Source: Leucocoprinus leucothites
Taxonomy: Eukaryota; Basidiomycota; Agaricomycetes; Agaricales; Agaricaceae
DNA length: 64,000 bases
Assembly: GCA_013368445.1 (NCBI GenBank)
Contig: JAACJO010000007.1
Location: 1,612,001 to 1,676,000, forward strand
Direction: 5' to 3'
Notes under the pieces: model-generated
What the model saw: the letters and a program-made list of their open reading frames with translations, nothing else
Database searches by the model: none
Told to the model about the DNA's origin: nothing
Translations under genes and position numbers: made by a program
Part shown: piece by piece, positions 38,282 through 48,253 of the stretch
Layout of the letters: each line of letters opens with the position of its first letter
Numbering within the stretch: the stretch's first letter is position 1

Positions 38282-40980
38282 CTACTCATCTTCCTTCTCG
38301 TCCTTCGTATCCTCCTCCGTGAACACAGGCTTGGGTTGGTTCGTTTTCCAGGCTGAAAAAAATCAAGGTTTCGGAAAGAACCGCCACGTCAGCCATCACA
38401 TCACGTAAACATTCCCAAATACAAAATTGTCTCGGCACGTGCACCCAGATCGACTGCCGATGCCCGGCAAACTCCCACTGGCACCAGTCTGTGTGCGACT
38501 GGGTAACGCTATCCAGACACAAAATGCTCACCTTTGGTCCACTGAGGATCCTGATCTGCCTTTTCTGCAAACCTGAGGAGAGCTTCACGCGGCTAGAATA
38601 AAAAAATACATCAGAATCTGACCAAAAATGTGTGGGAAGGCAGCCCGTCAAGCCCCATCAGGGGGGTATCCTGATCCCGGTGTTGCGCAACCAAGAAGGC
38701 AATAGGCGCTTGAGTGAGGCTATGCTCCGACATGACCAACGAGCTCCGTTCAACAATCAGAGCGAAAGAGTCAGAGTCTCAGAGTCATGATCAGCGCAGT
38801 AAGCTCTCCACCAGAGAAAGGAGAAACAGAGACGAAAGGGTGACGCAAAACAATCGCTATGACAGCAAGCACTTACATCTTCGTCTCGCATGGTATCCCT
38901 GACCAGATTCTGAACAATGTGTTGCGTAGCACTCGCTCCAACTCGTCCTCCCTTCCCAGGCCCAGTCACTGGCAGTTCTGGCCTCCTGCTCTTCCTCGGG
39001 TCCATCCTATCCTTCTCGCGTTTACGTTTTGTGCCGCGCCCTGGATCTATGTCGCGGAACATGGGTAGCGCGTGTGGTGTAATGATTTGCGGCGCAGTCA
39101 CTGCTTCCGACATGTCCTCCACAGTAACCTTCCTCGGCGGGCCCTTGTTGAGAAGTAGCTTAGCACCATTGAGCGACGTTTCTGGCGAGTATAGCACGTA
39201 TATCTCGCCGTTTGAGAGGCCTGTGACAATCTGCAGACGCGGTCAGTGATCGCAAACAATGAGAATCACATGACTTACTTGATTGATCTTGGAATGCCAA
39301 AACACCCTGACGGGCGTTGCACCAACCTCCAATGTCTTGACGACCTCCAGGTTATCTTTTTGAAGGAACAACAACTTGCCATTTTTACTACTTGCTGAAC
39401 CACCGGCGCCTGTGATGACATACTTATCATCTGGGCTGAAAACGGCGTTTGTGTTCGGGTAGAGCGTAGGGGTGTCCTTCCGTACCGCAAGGGGCTTCTT
39501 GAACGCGCGTAGGTCCCAGACTAACCGAAAACACCGTCAACGCCTGTTGATCCCTGCAAGTATCGACACGTTTACCTACTTTTTACGGTATCATCACCCC
39601 CTCTAGTAAGGACCGTCCTCCCATCAACAGAGAAGACCAGTGAGCCTGTCTCAGAACTCTTCGTATGGGCGCCTTCTATTGTCATACTCGGACGCGCAAA
39701 ATTGGAGTTGGACTGCCACATATGTAGCGCTCCATCAAAGCAAGCTTTTACAGCAACGAAGGTAAGTCAAACCGGACACTCAATATAACTCTGAGCGTGC
39801 TGCAACGTACCTCCGCCAATGATGCCCCCATCAGGAGAATATCCGCAGGCTAACACCTTCGTCCGTGCTCCCCGTTCCTTGGATTTTACCACAATTACCG
39901 TCTTCTGCTTGCGCCTATCCTCAACGTCCCAAATCCTGCGTTTTATTAGTCCCTTACCTCTAACTTAAATAGTATGGTCCACGTACCGAATCGTCGAGTC
40001 CGCAGAAGAAGTAATGAAGGTCTGGCTATCCTTAGGATGCCAAGCGCATGTGGTAAGCTCACTAACATGACCGCTGAGATAAGGTCGGATGTCAGCTCTG
40101 GGTCATACAAGTGGAGCACACGGCACGTACGAAGTATTTTTCATATCTCGAATGTAAGGGTCTCCCTTGATGTATGTGGCTCTGAAATCATGAGTCAATA
40201 CAGCGCGCTCAGCAGTCCAAGGAGATCACATACGTACCGTTCCTCTCCATCTCTATCAAACAACTTTGCCTGTGTCGTTCCAGAAATACACAAGATCCGC
40301 TGACCGTCATTTGAAAATTTCAGATCATGTATCTGTACACATAAACATGCAAGTCAACACTTGAGGCCAGAACACCAAGGCTAATAAAAGCACGTACATG
40401 ATATGAACCTGCAGGTTCCCAACTCTTGAAGGGCTTACACCGCATATCCATTCCACCAAAATCCCAAAGCTTACAATCATAATCATGTGAGCCTGATACT
40501 ATACGCGCACCAGACGGGTCCAGAGCAAGCGCCGAGACAACCTTCGTATGGTCCTTGAGAACAATCTCGTGTGTTGTAGGAAATTGTGGTGCCTCCTCTT
40601 CATCCTCTTCAAATTCCGAAGGATCATACTCTGGCTCTTCTGGGGCCGCCCCAGGCTCTCCCTCTGGTTGCGGTGGTAATGGCCCGACGTCGTCTCCCTC
40701 AGAGTCACTCGCAGACCCTGTTGAAGGTTTAGCTGTGTCTTGTGCTCGTGAAGGTCCCGCAACAGGTGGTTTAGGTGCAGGAGAGCCTTCCATCTTCACC
40801 TCATTAGTTTTATTCTACTCTGCACATGAATACGCGCAAGCACATAACTGAAATAATCTAGAAAACACGTACCTCGTCTCGTTTGTTTTTGTCAAATCGG
40901 TGAGGGTCCAGCTGCCGCTTCTTCGGCGCCTTTCCGAACCCAGAGATTCCCATAGCGGCAAACACGTCCATTTCCGACAT
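38282..40980 (-). CDS. WD-repeat protein WDR70 (gastrulation-defective 1 homologue)
   Basis: WD40 scaffold protein of the WDR70 family; WDR70 works with CRL4 ubiquitin ligase in histone H2B ubiquitination near breaks. First exon MSEMDVFAAMGISGFGKAPK and KRQLDPHRFDKNKRDE; then an acidic Pro-rich region, HEIVLKDHTKVVSALALDPS, ARIVSGSHDYDCKLWDFGGM, and further repeats: VDGRTVLTRGG, PNTNAVFSPDDKYVITGAGG, VFWHSKINQIVTGLSNGEIY. The C-terminal section GGRVGASATQHIVQNLVRDT is diagnostic, followed by DPREALLRFA and an acidic tail ending KEDE, TAG at 38282-38284. The N-terminal MGISGFGK-AKRFD style and this C-terminal motif identify WDR70. About eight introns. Start 226 bp from the divergent neighbour. 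Confidence 0.9.
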
Positions 40981-41206
40981 CCTTTCGAGCAAGAATACGG
41001 CACGGCAGAGAACAAGTCGAGAAGATTGACACAGAGAGTGCGCGTAGGTGCCAGAAACAGACCACAGAAGCGACGCTGCTATGTGATTTGATTAAGTAAT
41101 ACGCCCATAAATCAGCGATTAATTAAGTAGCCCTAAGCTAAGCCGTCCAAGCCCCTCTTGCACCTTCCAAACAGCTCCTCCTCCCCTTGAAACTCAGTCC
41201 GACGCC

Positions 41207-41820
41207 ATGCTTAAACGACAACGCGCGCCATCCCCTATGCCTCAGTCTCCCAGTATACCCCATGATATGACGCCTTTCGACGGCATCATCGACATTCGTG
41301 ATTTAAAACGCAGACGCGTTGTACCGCCATCACTCGACGGTCAGACAAGAGGATGGAATACACATCCCTCAAATCCCAACTCCGCGGAGGAGGAGGAGTA
41401 CGACGAAGAGGATTATTGTGAAGAACATGACCCACATGGGAGAGGTGAGGCGGGATTTCCGCAGTCGGAAGGGAGAGAAGGGAATGCAGAATATACCGAG
41501 GTCAATAGTGTGCTGAAGGAGATGCATATTCTACATAAGCACCGCCAGACGTTTATTCCGCCCGTCCCCTCGCTTCCGCATGTCCCGCAAAATCATCCGC
41601 CGCATTCCGAGCTTGATAAAAACCGCTTATCAAGTCACACCGGATACCAGATGGTGGCGGAAGAGTCGGCTCGTGTGTACGAGCATTACGAAGGAACCAA
41701 TAGGTAAGCTTATGACCTACCATTTCGTATGTTATCCCCTCCTCATTCTCTGCCAGGTCTCTTGCGTCAGCCTTTCTCTCGCGGCGGCAGCACAGTGCCG
41801 GTCAGCCGTCACATTCCTGA
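41207..41820 (+). CDS. Conserved hypothetical protein, basidiomycete type
   Basis: Unrecognised protein of 186 residues in two exons. ATG at 41207 gives MLKRQRAPSPMPQSPSIPHD, then IRDLKRRRVVPPSLDGQTRG, an acidic stretch EEEEYDEEDYCEEHDP, a Pro/His-rich stretch and a likely helix GYQMVAEESARVYEHYEGTN. Splicing with donor GTAAGC after the last R codon and acceptor CAG at 41756 adds the end SLASAFLSRRQHSAGQPSHS and TGA at 41818-41820. Two basic clusters (KRQR, LKRRR) suggest nuclear location. No domain can be named. The head-to-head partner is WDR70 (226 bp between starts). Confidence 0.75.
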
Positions 41821-42136
41821 CAAAAACGCCCCTTGCAACACTCATTTCACCGACCCCGAACCATTTCGATTGGATATCACGCTTTCACTTCAGCTAGTTC
41901 CCTTCGCTTCACCCTGATTCTTGTCTCTTGGTCAAGTTTTTGTTACCGCATATTTTGCATTCGTTATCTATACTCTGCATTCCTTGTAATTCTAGTTTTG
42001 CATAATTCGCCCCTCATGGTCACGTAGTTATTTATGTATGATCGCACCATTCACTTTTACCATTGCCATGACGAGTGAACCGGGTTCACCTGGATGGACC
42101 ACAGGTTTCTGTAAACAACCAAACAACTTCAAAACT
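41821..42136. other. Convergent intergenic region
   Basis: About 315 bp between the hypothetical gene and the frataxin stop; short accidental frames only. It carries the 3' UTRs of both genes. Confidence 0.35.
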
Positions 42137-42858
42137 TCATGGCAAAAGCTTGGATACTTTTGTTAGCTCAAGGTCTATTTTGCGACCAAACACCTCGGAC
42201 AATTCCTCATTGAGCAATTCACCCATTGCACGCCCGTCTCGGGAATACAACCAGTCGTCTGCAGTCTCGGAATAATCGTAACGTTTCGGACCACTGAAAA
42301 TCCAGCGCACATAAGCTCTCAGAAACAAATGGAGGTTAGGGCAGTATGGAATGCACACTTACCTGAAGGGCGAAGACAACCATATTTGCTTATTCGGAGG
42401 TTGCTTATTGATGACATAGGTTCCACTGTCTGCCAATCTGAGGGTCAGGACGCCGCTCTATCAACAAACGGTCAGCATAAGTACGAAGAAGAAATGTTGC
42501 CGGGCGACGTACGTGATATTCTACTTCATAGTTCGAGTCCGCAATGCCGTCCAGAATACCCTCGAGTGACTCGAGTAGAGAGTCCAGAGTGGATTCCGAG
42601 AGCACATGGTATCGTTCCATTGGCAAGTCACTAAACAGAGCAAGGCACTCTTCAATAGTCTTTCCGAAACTTGAGCACCTAGACAGACCTCTCATTGACC
42701 TGGGGAGGTGGTGTAGCGTACCACCGCTGGTGCCTCTGAGCAATAACAGGAACGGTGACTTGAGTATGGATGATTGAACGTAAACATCTTCTTGAGAGAT
42801 TAGAAGCAGAAAGCAGGAGTGAACGACGAGCAGCTTGTCGAACAGCAGAAGAGAACAT
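42137..42858 (-). CDS. YFH1: Frataxin, mitochondrial iron-binding protein
   Basis: Frataxin (yeast Yfh1) of the mitochondrial matrix, assisting Fe-S cluster assembly. ATG at 42858 gives a typical targeting sequence ([20 protein letters not shown], then RRCLRS, no acidic residues). A 43 nt intron (42679-42721) restores the frame and leads into [20 protein letters not shown] and [80 protein letters not shown] and an end helix ...[11 protein letters not shown]. Acidic first helix ([35 protein letters not shown]), the [13 protein letters not shown] strand pair and SGPKRYD are frataxin hallmarks. Two later introns are standard. The first exon junction is the only doubtful part. Confidence 0.9.
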
Positions 42859-43092
42859 TGTACAGAGGTCAATGGGTCAAAACTGGCGATGACCGCATTC
42901 GGACAAACGCGCCGGGATTTACTAGCCTAAGGTTAGGGTTTACCGTACCTTTTTTGCTTGCATCATTTCGCTCATGGCTGTCGAAATGAACTGGAGCCAA
43001 GCCAAGCCCCCACAAGAAACAGATAATGGGATAAGGATGTCCGGTGTCTTTGCATATTTTCTATCTCTAATAGATACAAAAAGTAACTCGTG

Positions 43093-43781
43093 TCATGCCG
43101 AAGGCTTTTGAGTGTTCTGCTTCTCTGTCCACTCCAGCCATGACCCCTTGTAGTTCAAGATACTAAAATGAGGTGCTCAGTACGAATTCCTTCCTTCTGC
43201 TGGACAACCATAGACTCACTTCTTGTACCCATTGCGCTTCGCGACGTCACTGGCAGAGGTGCTCCTCATACCACTCCTGCAATAGAAAATAACACGCTGA
43301 CTTTTCTTTGGCTTGTCAAACCCATGCTTTTGCAGGAATGCTTCCGGCGATAGATGTAACGAGTCCGCCAACACGGTTAGAGGGAGGTTAACAGCAGAGG
43401 GTATCATCCCTTGGATGACCTCATTCGGCTCGCGAACATCAACGAGATAGGTATCCTAACAACTTTGGTTCAGTCCAAGTTCTTAAGCACTGAGGTTTAA
43501 GAGGTACGCACAGGAGTCGGCGATTCAGTTATAGGAAAAAGTTCCTCATACGATATCACTTTCGCGTCCCAATCTCTCTGTAGGTCATCTTGCCTCTCTA
43601 ATGTTGCCTTCTTCTTGAGTTGTTCCGGCGCTGAAGGTGGTTTAGTAGATGAAGGTGCTTGGGAAGAATTAAATCGAGCAAGTGAGGTGAGCGTGGGTCG
43701 TGCTCTGACTGCGAGAGCAATGTTGCGCCTTGTGACAACACGGATGTTTCGTGCAATGCCAGTGCGAGCAAGACTAGCCAT
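43093..43781 (-). CDS. Mitochondrial single-domain rhodanese (thiosulfate sulfurtransferase)
   Basis: Single-domain rhodanese of about 190 residues, similar to yeast Rdl2/Aim42-type mitochondrial proteins, transferring sulfane sulfur or persulfide. ATG at 43781 starts a basic targeting sequence (MASLARTGIARNIRVVTRRN). The domain has VISYEELFPITESPTP, TYLVDVREPNEVIQGMIPSA, VNLPLTVLADSLHLSPEAFL, then the catalytic loop VIFYCRSGMRSTSASDVAKR with the active-site Cys, then LNYKGSWLEWTEKQNTQKPS and TGA. The DVREP and CRSGMRS motifs are the rhodanese signatures. Two introns, near 43145 and 43460. It sits 235 bp upstream of the frataxin start, same strand. Confidence 0.9.
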
Positions 43782-44811
43782 GGTGAAGGGAAAAGGACTA
43801 TTACAGAGCAAAAGCCACAGTGAGCGTCTACGAGCTCTACGAACTTGCGGATTCGATCACGACAGGATCACCTCAGCGGTAATCATAAGCACCGTGGTCA
43901 CGGGATAATAACTTTCGAAGAATTCCTGATGCGGTTTCCGGGGGTCCATCAGCTATAGGAAATTGCCGCAGACCTGCCGTAGATTCAGCGACGCTGCGAG
44001 CTTATATACGAGCCCTCAAACGTTCAAAATTCATCCTGAAAATGAGGACCCACGTCATCCTGTTCTTGTATCTTCCTTGATCATAGCTTCAAGGCTTCGG
44101 CTCCGACATTTCTTCAAAAAACCTCTGCTACCCGCTCCTTAGTTGAAGTTACGAGGTTCGTACAACACTCCATGGGAACTGCTCGAACGACCGGCCGACT
44201 CTACAGGCGAGTTCATCTACCGAAACCTGGAAAGTGATTGAGCCTTTGGCTCGAGAAGGATGCTACCACTGTGATCTCTTTTTTTCCCGAATCTAAAGTT
44301 GGTTTTCCTGGGTTGTTTGCTAGTAGGCACTCACCTACATTGACTGATCTTCTCGAGTGCTACGGTCGAAAGGCGGGTTGATATAGCCTTTATGCCCATG
44401 CGTCTAAGGCCAAATTCCCTACAGACAGATGTTTCCTTGCAGTAGTGTCAGAAACATATCGTTTCCGAATCTTGCGGGATCAGTTATATCCCCGGCTCTG
44501 GCGCAGCTGATCGAGAAAAACTTTTTGCTCAAATTGATTGCTGGCCAAATCTATCTGCCCTACTTTACCTATGTATGTGGATGGGCATAAGGAGGCATGA
44601 CTTACACACGCTCTGGCCTGGGCCAAAATTATTCGGTTCCCTATGCTAGGCCGTCGCTTGATAATAGGGATTTCGCAAGCACCCCTCTTGGTTGCATGAA
44701 CGGAGTTTCCCGTTGCCGATCTAAACTGCCCTTTAACTATACTTCGCGATTCAGCTCGTGAGAGCAACAACACTCACCCGATCTGCCTCCCGCACCCTCT
44801 TCACAGTGGAC
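43782..44811. promoter_or_regulatory. Divergent promoter region, rhodanese / Ctr copper transporter
   Basis: About 1 kb between the rhodanese start and the Ctr start. Short frames on both strands show no gene. It contains a TTTGCTCA element (44524-44531, listed separately). No strong TATA box near the Ctr start. Confidence 0.45.
44524..44531 (+). promoter_or_regulatory. TTTGCTCA, copper-starvation element (Mac1/Cuf1-type CuRE)
   Basis: The sequence TTTGCTCA lies 281 bp upstream of the copper transporter ATG. TTTGCTC(A) is the element bound by yeast Mac1 and by Cuf1 in Cryptococcus to turn on copper uptake genes when copper is low. A single 8-mer can occur by chance, and the other two genes of the cluster lack an exact copy. 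Confidence 0.45.
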
Positions 44812-45473
44812 ATGGATATGAGCATGGATGGCAGCAGCAATAGTTCTATGATGGTCATGATGACGCCCTTCTTCCATGTCGTAGGCGGCGATTACCTCCT
44901 TTTCCAGGCCTGGAAGCCCACCTCCGGAGGTGCGATCGCTGGGGCATGCGTCGGCCTCTTTATCTTAGCTTTATTCGAGAGATGGGTGAACGCAGTTTCG
45001 CCCGTCATTCTCGATCACTTGAACCAAAGGTCAATCCATTTCCTAAACGCTCCTTCTCTGTAGATCATGAGCTTAAGCTTAAGTTTGTAGGGCTCTGCGA
45101 AATGTGCCCACGAAAGCGATATCAGGAACCGTGGATTCAGCTTCCCGCCGGTCCAGCTCCGATACCACAGAAACGCCGTCATCGGCAGCAGCCAAAAATC
45201 AGAAAGCTTTGTCAATGCGCACTATTCCTCCATTTCTAGTTACTGTCGATATTCCACGAGGGATCCTGTACGCCATCCGAAGGTTCCTGGGATTCGCTCT
45301 CATGTTGGCTGTCATGTAAGTCCTCATTTGTCGGTGTACAAGGGCAAGCTGAATGACTATTTCCATTTAGGACGTACCATGCTGGATACATTATTTCAAT
45401 TATTGTGGGGCAGGGATTGGGGGAGATAGTCTTTGGAAGGATCCCTATGAGAACTGTGAAGCACGACCATTGA
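44812..45473 (+). CDS. CTR: Ctr-family copper transporter
   Basis: Plasma- or vacuole-membrane Cu(I) importer of 181 residues with three membrane helices. Exons 44812-45029, 45091-45315, 45371-45473; introns of 61 and 55 nt keep the frame. Met-rich N-terminus MDMSMDGSSNSSMMVMM for copper capture; helix 1 LLFQAWKPTSGG and GAIAGACVGLFILALFERWV; a Ser/Thr/Lys-rich cytosolic loop; helix 2 ILYAIRRFLGFALMLAVMTY with the MxxxM motif (MLAVM); helix 3 GYIISIIVGQGLGEIVFGRI with GxxxG (GQGLG); His-containing tail TVKHDH, TGA. All key Ctr residues are present. It resembles basidiomycete Ctr1/Ctr4 proteins. Two X325/Bim1-like genes follow on the same strand. Confidence 0.93.
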
Positions 45474-45941
45474 AATTCAAACTAATCTCGATCGTGATTG
45501 ATGTAATATGTTCCACTTCATGAGTACCTTTTTTGTTCGCTACTTTTCAATTGAGCTATGCGCTTGGCAGTCAGATTTCCCTGAGCGCTTGCGTGAATAC
45601 ACAGCAGACTGCTGGCGTATATCATAGAGGAATGACAGTTAGTCTTGGCGGTAGGTCATTTGGTGTGTGCACCCATGTTTTCAGTATTTTCCGATTTTCA
45701 GTGACGGCTTCGCTTTCCATTGTCGGCTAAACTCAAAGAAAAAAGTTTTTATCGTTGCCCTTTCCCCGCACCCCCTTTCACACTTCGATGGGCCTCCCTG
45801 AGCCAAGTCCATTCACTGGACGCCTAAAGGATGCCAGAGTATATAAAAGGCGGCCAGAGCAATGTCCAAGAACCTGCCATCGACTAGCTTCGATCCTCCA
45901 ATCGCCCTGTACTCTATTCGCTACCATAGTTGACAGCCAGA
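45474..45941. promoter_or_regulatory. Intergenic region with TATA box upstream of X325 gene 1
   Basis: About 470 bp between the Ctr stop and the first X325 start. TATATAAAA at 45840-45848, about 95 bp upstream of ATG 45942, is a good TATA box. No exact TTTGCTCA. Confidence 0.5.
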
Positions 45942-46746
45942 ATGCGTTATTCGATCCTCCCCGCTCTCGCCTTGTTGACTGGTGCTGTAAATGCCCATTT
46001 CCATCTAAACTATCCCGAACCTCGCGGCCCATTCGTTGGTGCCAACGAGCCTAACTTCTGCGGTAAGAAACACCTGTCGGCCTCTTACGCTGTGACCAAA
46101 TTCCTGTCTCATCTTTAGCACCTAGGCGGTTACACTGAAGTGACGAGCAATCGTACCACATTCCCCCTGGAAGGTGGCTTTTTCAGGATTCAGCAAGGTC
46201 ACCCAAACTGGGCAGGTGAGCTGATGCATATGCTCTTAATCTATCTTTTATTGAAGGCTTCACGTTTATTCAGCTGCTGTATATATTTCCACCGAACAAA
46301 ACCCCAACTCATTTGACGCGTTCAATGGCACTATCGGCGAGCAATATGCCCGGTATTGGGCTAAAGCGGACACACCAGGCCAATTCTGTGTCCCTCTGGA
46401 CCTTTCCAGTACCAATATCACGGGTGTCCGCGATGGTGCCAATGTCACCATCCAAATCGCCGTCACTGGGGGCGATGGAAACCTCTATCAGGTAGGCCCA
46501 AGTCTTGATTACTTATCCGGAGGTTGCTAACAACACTGTCAACAGTGTGCCGATCTCACTCTTTCGAGCAACTTCACGTTCACTAAAGAACTCAATGACA
46601 CATGCACGAATACCACCGCCTCAACTAGCACTTCCTCTGGCTCAACGCCCTCACCCACTTCTGGTGCTCTAGGCACAGCGCAGCAGATCGGTAGTTACAC
46701 CAGCCTTCTCCTCGCTCTCGGTGGCGTAGCATTGGCCACGCTTTGA
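45942..46746 (+). CDS. X325/Bim1-like secreted His-brace copper protein, GPI-anchored (copy 1)
   Basis: LPMO-like copper-binding protein of 209 residues, family X325, which includes Cryptococcus Bim1, a partner of the Ctr1 importer; these proteins lack polysaccharide cleavage. Exons 45942-46062, 46126-46215, 46274-46491, 46546-46746. An 18-residue signal peptide (MRYSILPALALLTGAVNA) is followed directly by His, so the mature N-terminus is H-F-H-L-N-Y-P-E-P-R-G; N-terminal His is the first copper ligand of a histidine brace. FCGGYTEVTSNRTTFPLEGG, FRIQQGHPNW (probable second His) and QFCVPLDLSSTNITGV follow. There are several N-glycosylation sites, a Ser/Thr/Pro-rich stalk and a hydrophobic C-terminus (TSLLLALGGVALATL) as in GPI-anchored proteins. 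Confidence 0.9.
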
Positions 46747-47402
46747 GTGGACGACAAGCGACAATAACCCCGGATAGCGGCTACTGGAAATTGGTTGGAT
46801 TAACGACGAGTAATGTCTTCGTTAAGCTCAAGTCACAAACAAGGACCCAACTTTGTCGTTCACATGCCGCCAGTAAAAATTGCCACAGGGGAATTCTCCT
46901 CGTATGTACTAATGGAACCTGTATCAGCCGCACAATGACATCAGTATCATTATGACACTCCTTTCTCCCACCCGAACTTTGAGCACACGATCGTTGTTCC
47001 TTTCCACTGGCGTGTTCTCATCGCATCAGGTTCTACTGCCCCATACATTGATGAAAGATTCCTGGAAAGTGAACCTTTTTAGCTATTTATGTGATTTCTC
47101 ATTGCTTCATCAAGCCATCGCGAAGAGACTTGAGCGGGTATTCCTGGATATGTTCAACAGCCCATGGATGTCATACTAGATCATCGCATCAACTTTCGCA
47201 GGAGCGTTAGCGATGGCTAAAAATAATGTCATCAAATTCCAGGCTCCAAATTTCAATGGACCATCGTCCAACGATGTCTTCTAGGGTCTTCTATGTAGAT
47301 TGATCGGGAAGAAAAACTTTTTTCGCCTCCCAATCTTGCTAGAGTATAAAGTACAGAGCTCCTACTAATATTTTTCGGCACAATTACAGGCTCCAGCAAA
47401 CC
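46747..47402. promoter_or_regulatory. Intergenic region with TATA box upstream of X325 gene 2
   Basis: About 650 bp between the two X325 genes. TATAAA at 47345-47350, 53 bp upstream of ATG 47403, is a plausible TATA box. Short frames show no gene. Confidence 0.45.
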
Positions 47403-48127
47403 ATGAAGGCTATCTTCTCTGCACTTGCTTTCCTCGCTTCTACCGTCGTGGTTAATGCACATTTCCAGATCAGTTTCCCGCATCCCCGCGGACCATTTGT
47501 GGAGAGTGATGAGCGCGGCTTCTGTGGTATGCCATTTTTATAGCCTTGTTCTCCGACGACTGCTCACGGTGGTTTGTATCAGATGGCTTTACGAATGTCA
47601 CTACAAACAGAACAGAATTCCCCCTAAGCGGAGGTTTCATCACCTTGAACTCTGAGCATCCTCAATGGTCCGGTAAATACAGTTCATCAAAAGTGAGATG
47701 ATACAGAGTTTACGTGGTCTTCCAGCCGCATTATACTTGTCCAATGTATCGAATCCAAATAACTTCGACAACTTCACGCAAGTGAATTCATTCTTCCGAG
47801 TTAGCGGTGAAGGAGGTTTTTGTATTCCGCTCGACCTTGCGACATCCAATATGACAGGCTTACAGAGTGGACAAAATGTCACAATTCAAGTGGGTTACAG
47901 GCTTCGAAAACAGAACAAAATAGTGCTCACGGATTTACACAGATGTTGTTTAATGGGGGTGACGGGGACCTGTTCCAAGTGGGTGTTCCACTACTAGTGA
48001 TTGTCCCTTCCCCACTTACTCACTCAAATAATAGTGTGCCGATGTCACCTTGACCAACGATAACTCTAGCATTAGTTCTATTCCGTGCTCTAATGCAACA
48101 CAACAACCGAATACGTCCGGCTCGGGT

Positions 48128-48163
<36 letters not shown>

Positions 48164-48253
48164 ACGGATGGCGCTCTGGCCATGGCTTCGTCCTTTAATG
48201 TGAAGCTGCTGGCCCTTTTGGCAGCGGTATCATTCATCTCTTGTTTCATGTAG
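47403..48253 (+). CDS. X325/Bim1-like secreted His-brace copper protein, GPI-anchored (copy 2)
   Basis: Paralogue of the preceding gene, 210 residues. Exons 47403-47526, 47583-47672, 47726-47889, 47943-47978, 48035-48253. A 19-residue signal peptide ([19 protein letters not shown]) is followed by mature [11 protein letters not shown]; then [56 protein letters not shown] and [20 protein letters not shown]. The first three exons have the same boundaries and phases as copy 1 (exon 2 is 90 nt in both), showing tandem duplication. An additional intron (47890-47942, 53 nt) splits [10 protein letters not shown] where copy 1 has none. A GlySer repeat (48119-48165) forms the stalk, followed by the hydrophobic tail [16 protein letters not shown]. 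Confidence 0.9.
48119..48165 (+). repeat. GGCTCA hexamer repeat encoding Gly-Ser stalk
   Basis: About seven imperfect units of GGCTCA in the second X325 gene, giving a run of Gly-Ser dipeptides between the copper domain and the anchor signal. Copy 1 has a Ser/Thr/Pro stalk here without the repeat, so the length is probably polymorphic. Confidence 0.8.

Noticed and set aside
48016..48249. Minus-strand frame with Pro-Glu repeats
   Set aside because: Antisense of the Gly-Ser repeat in X325 copy 2.
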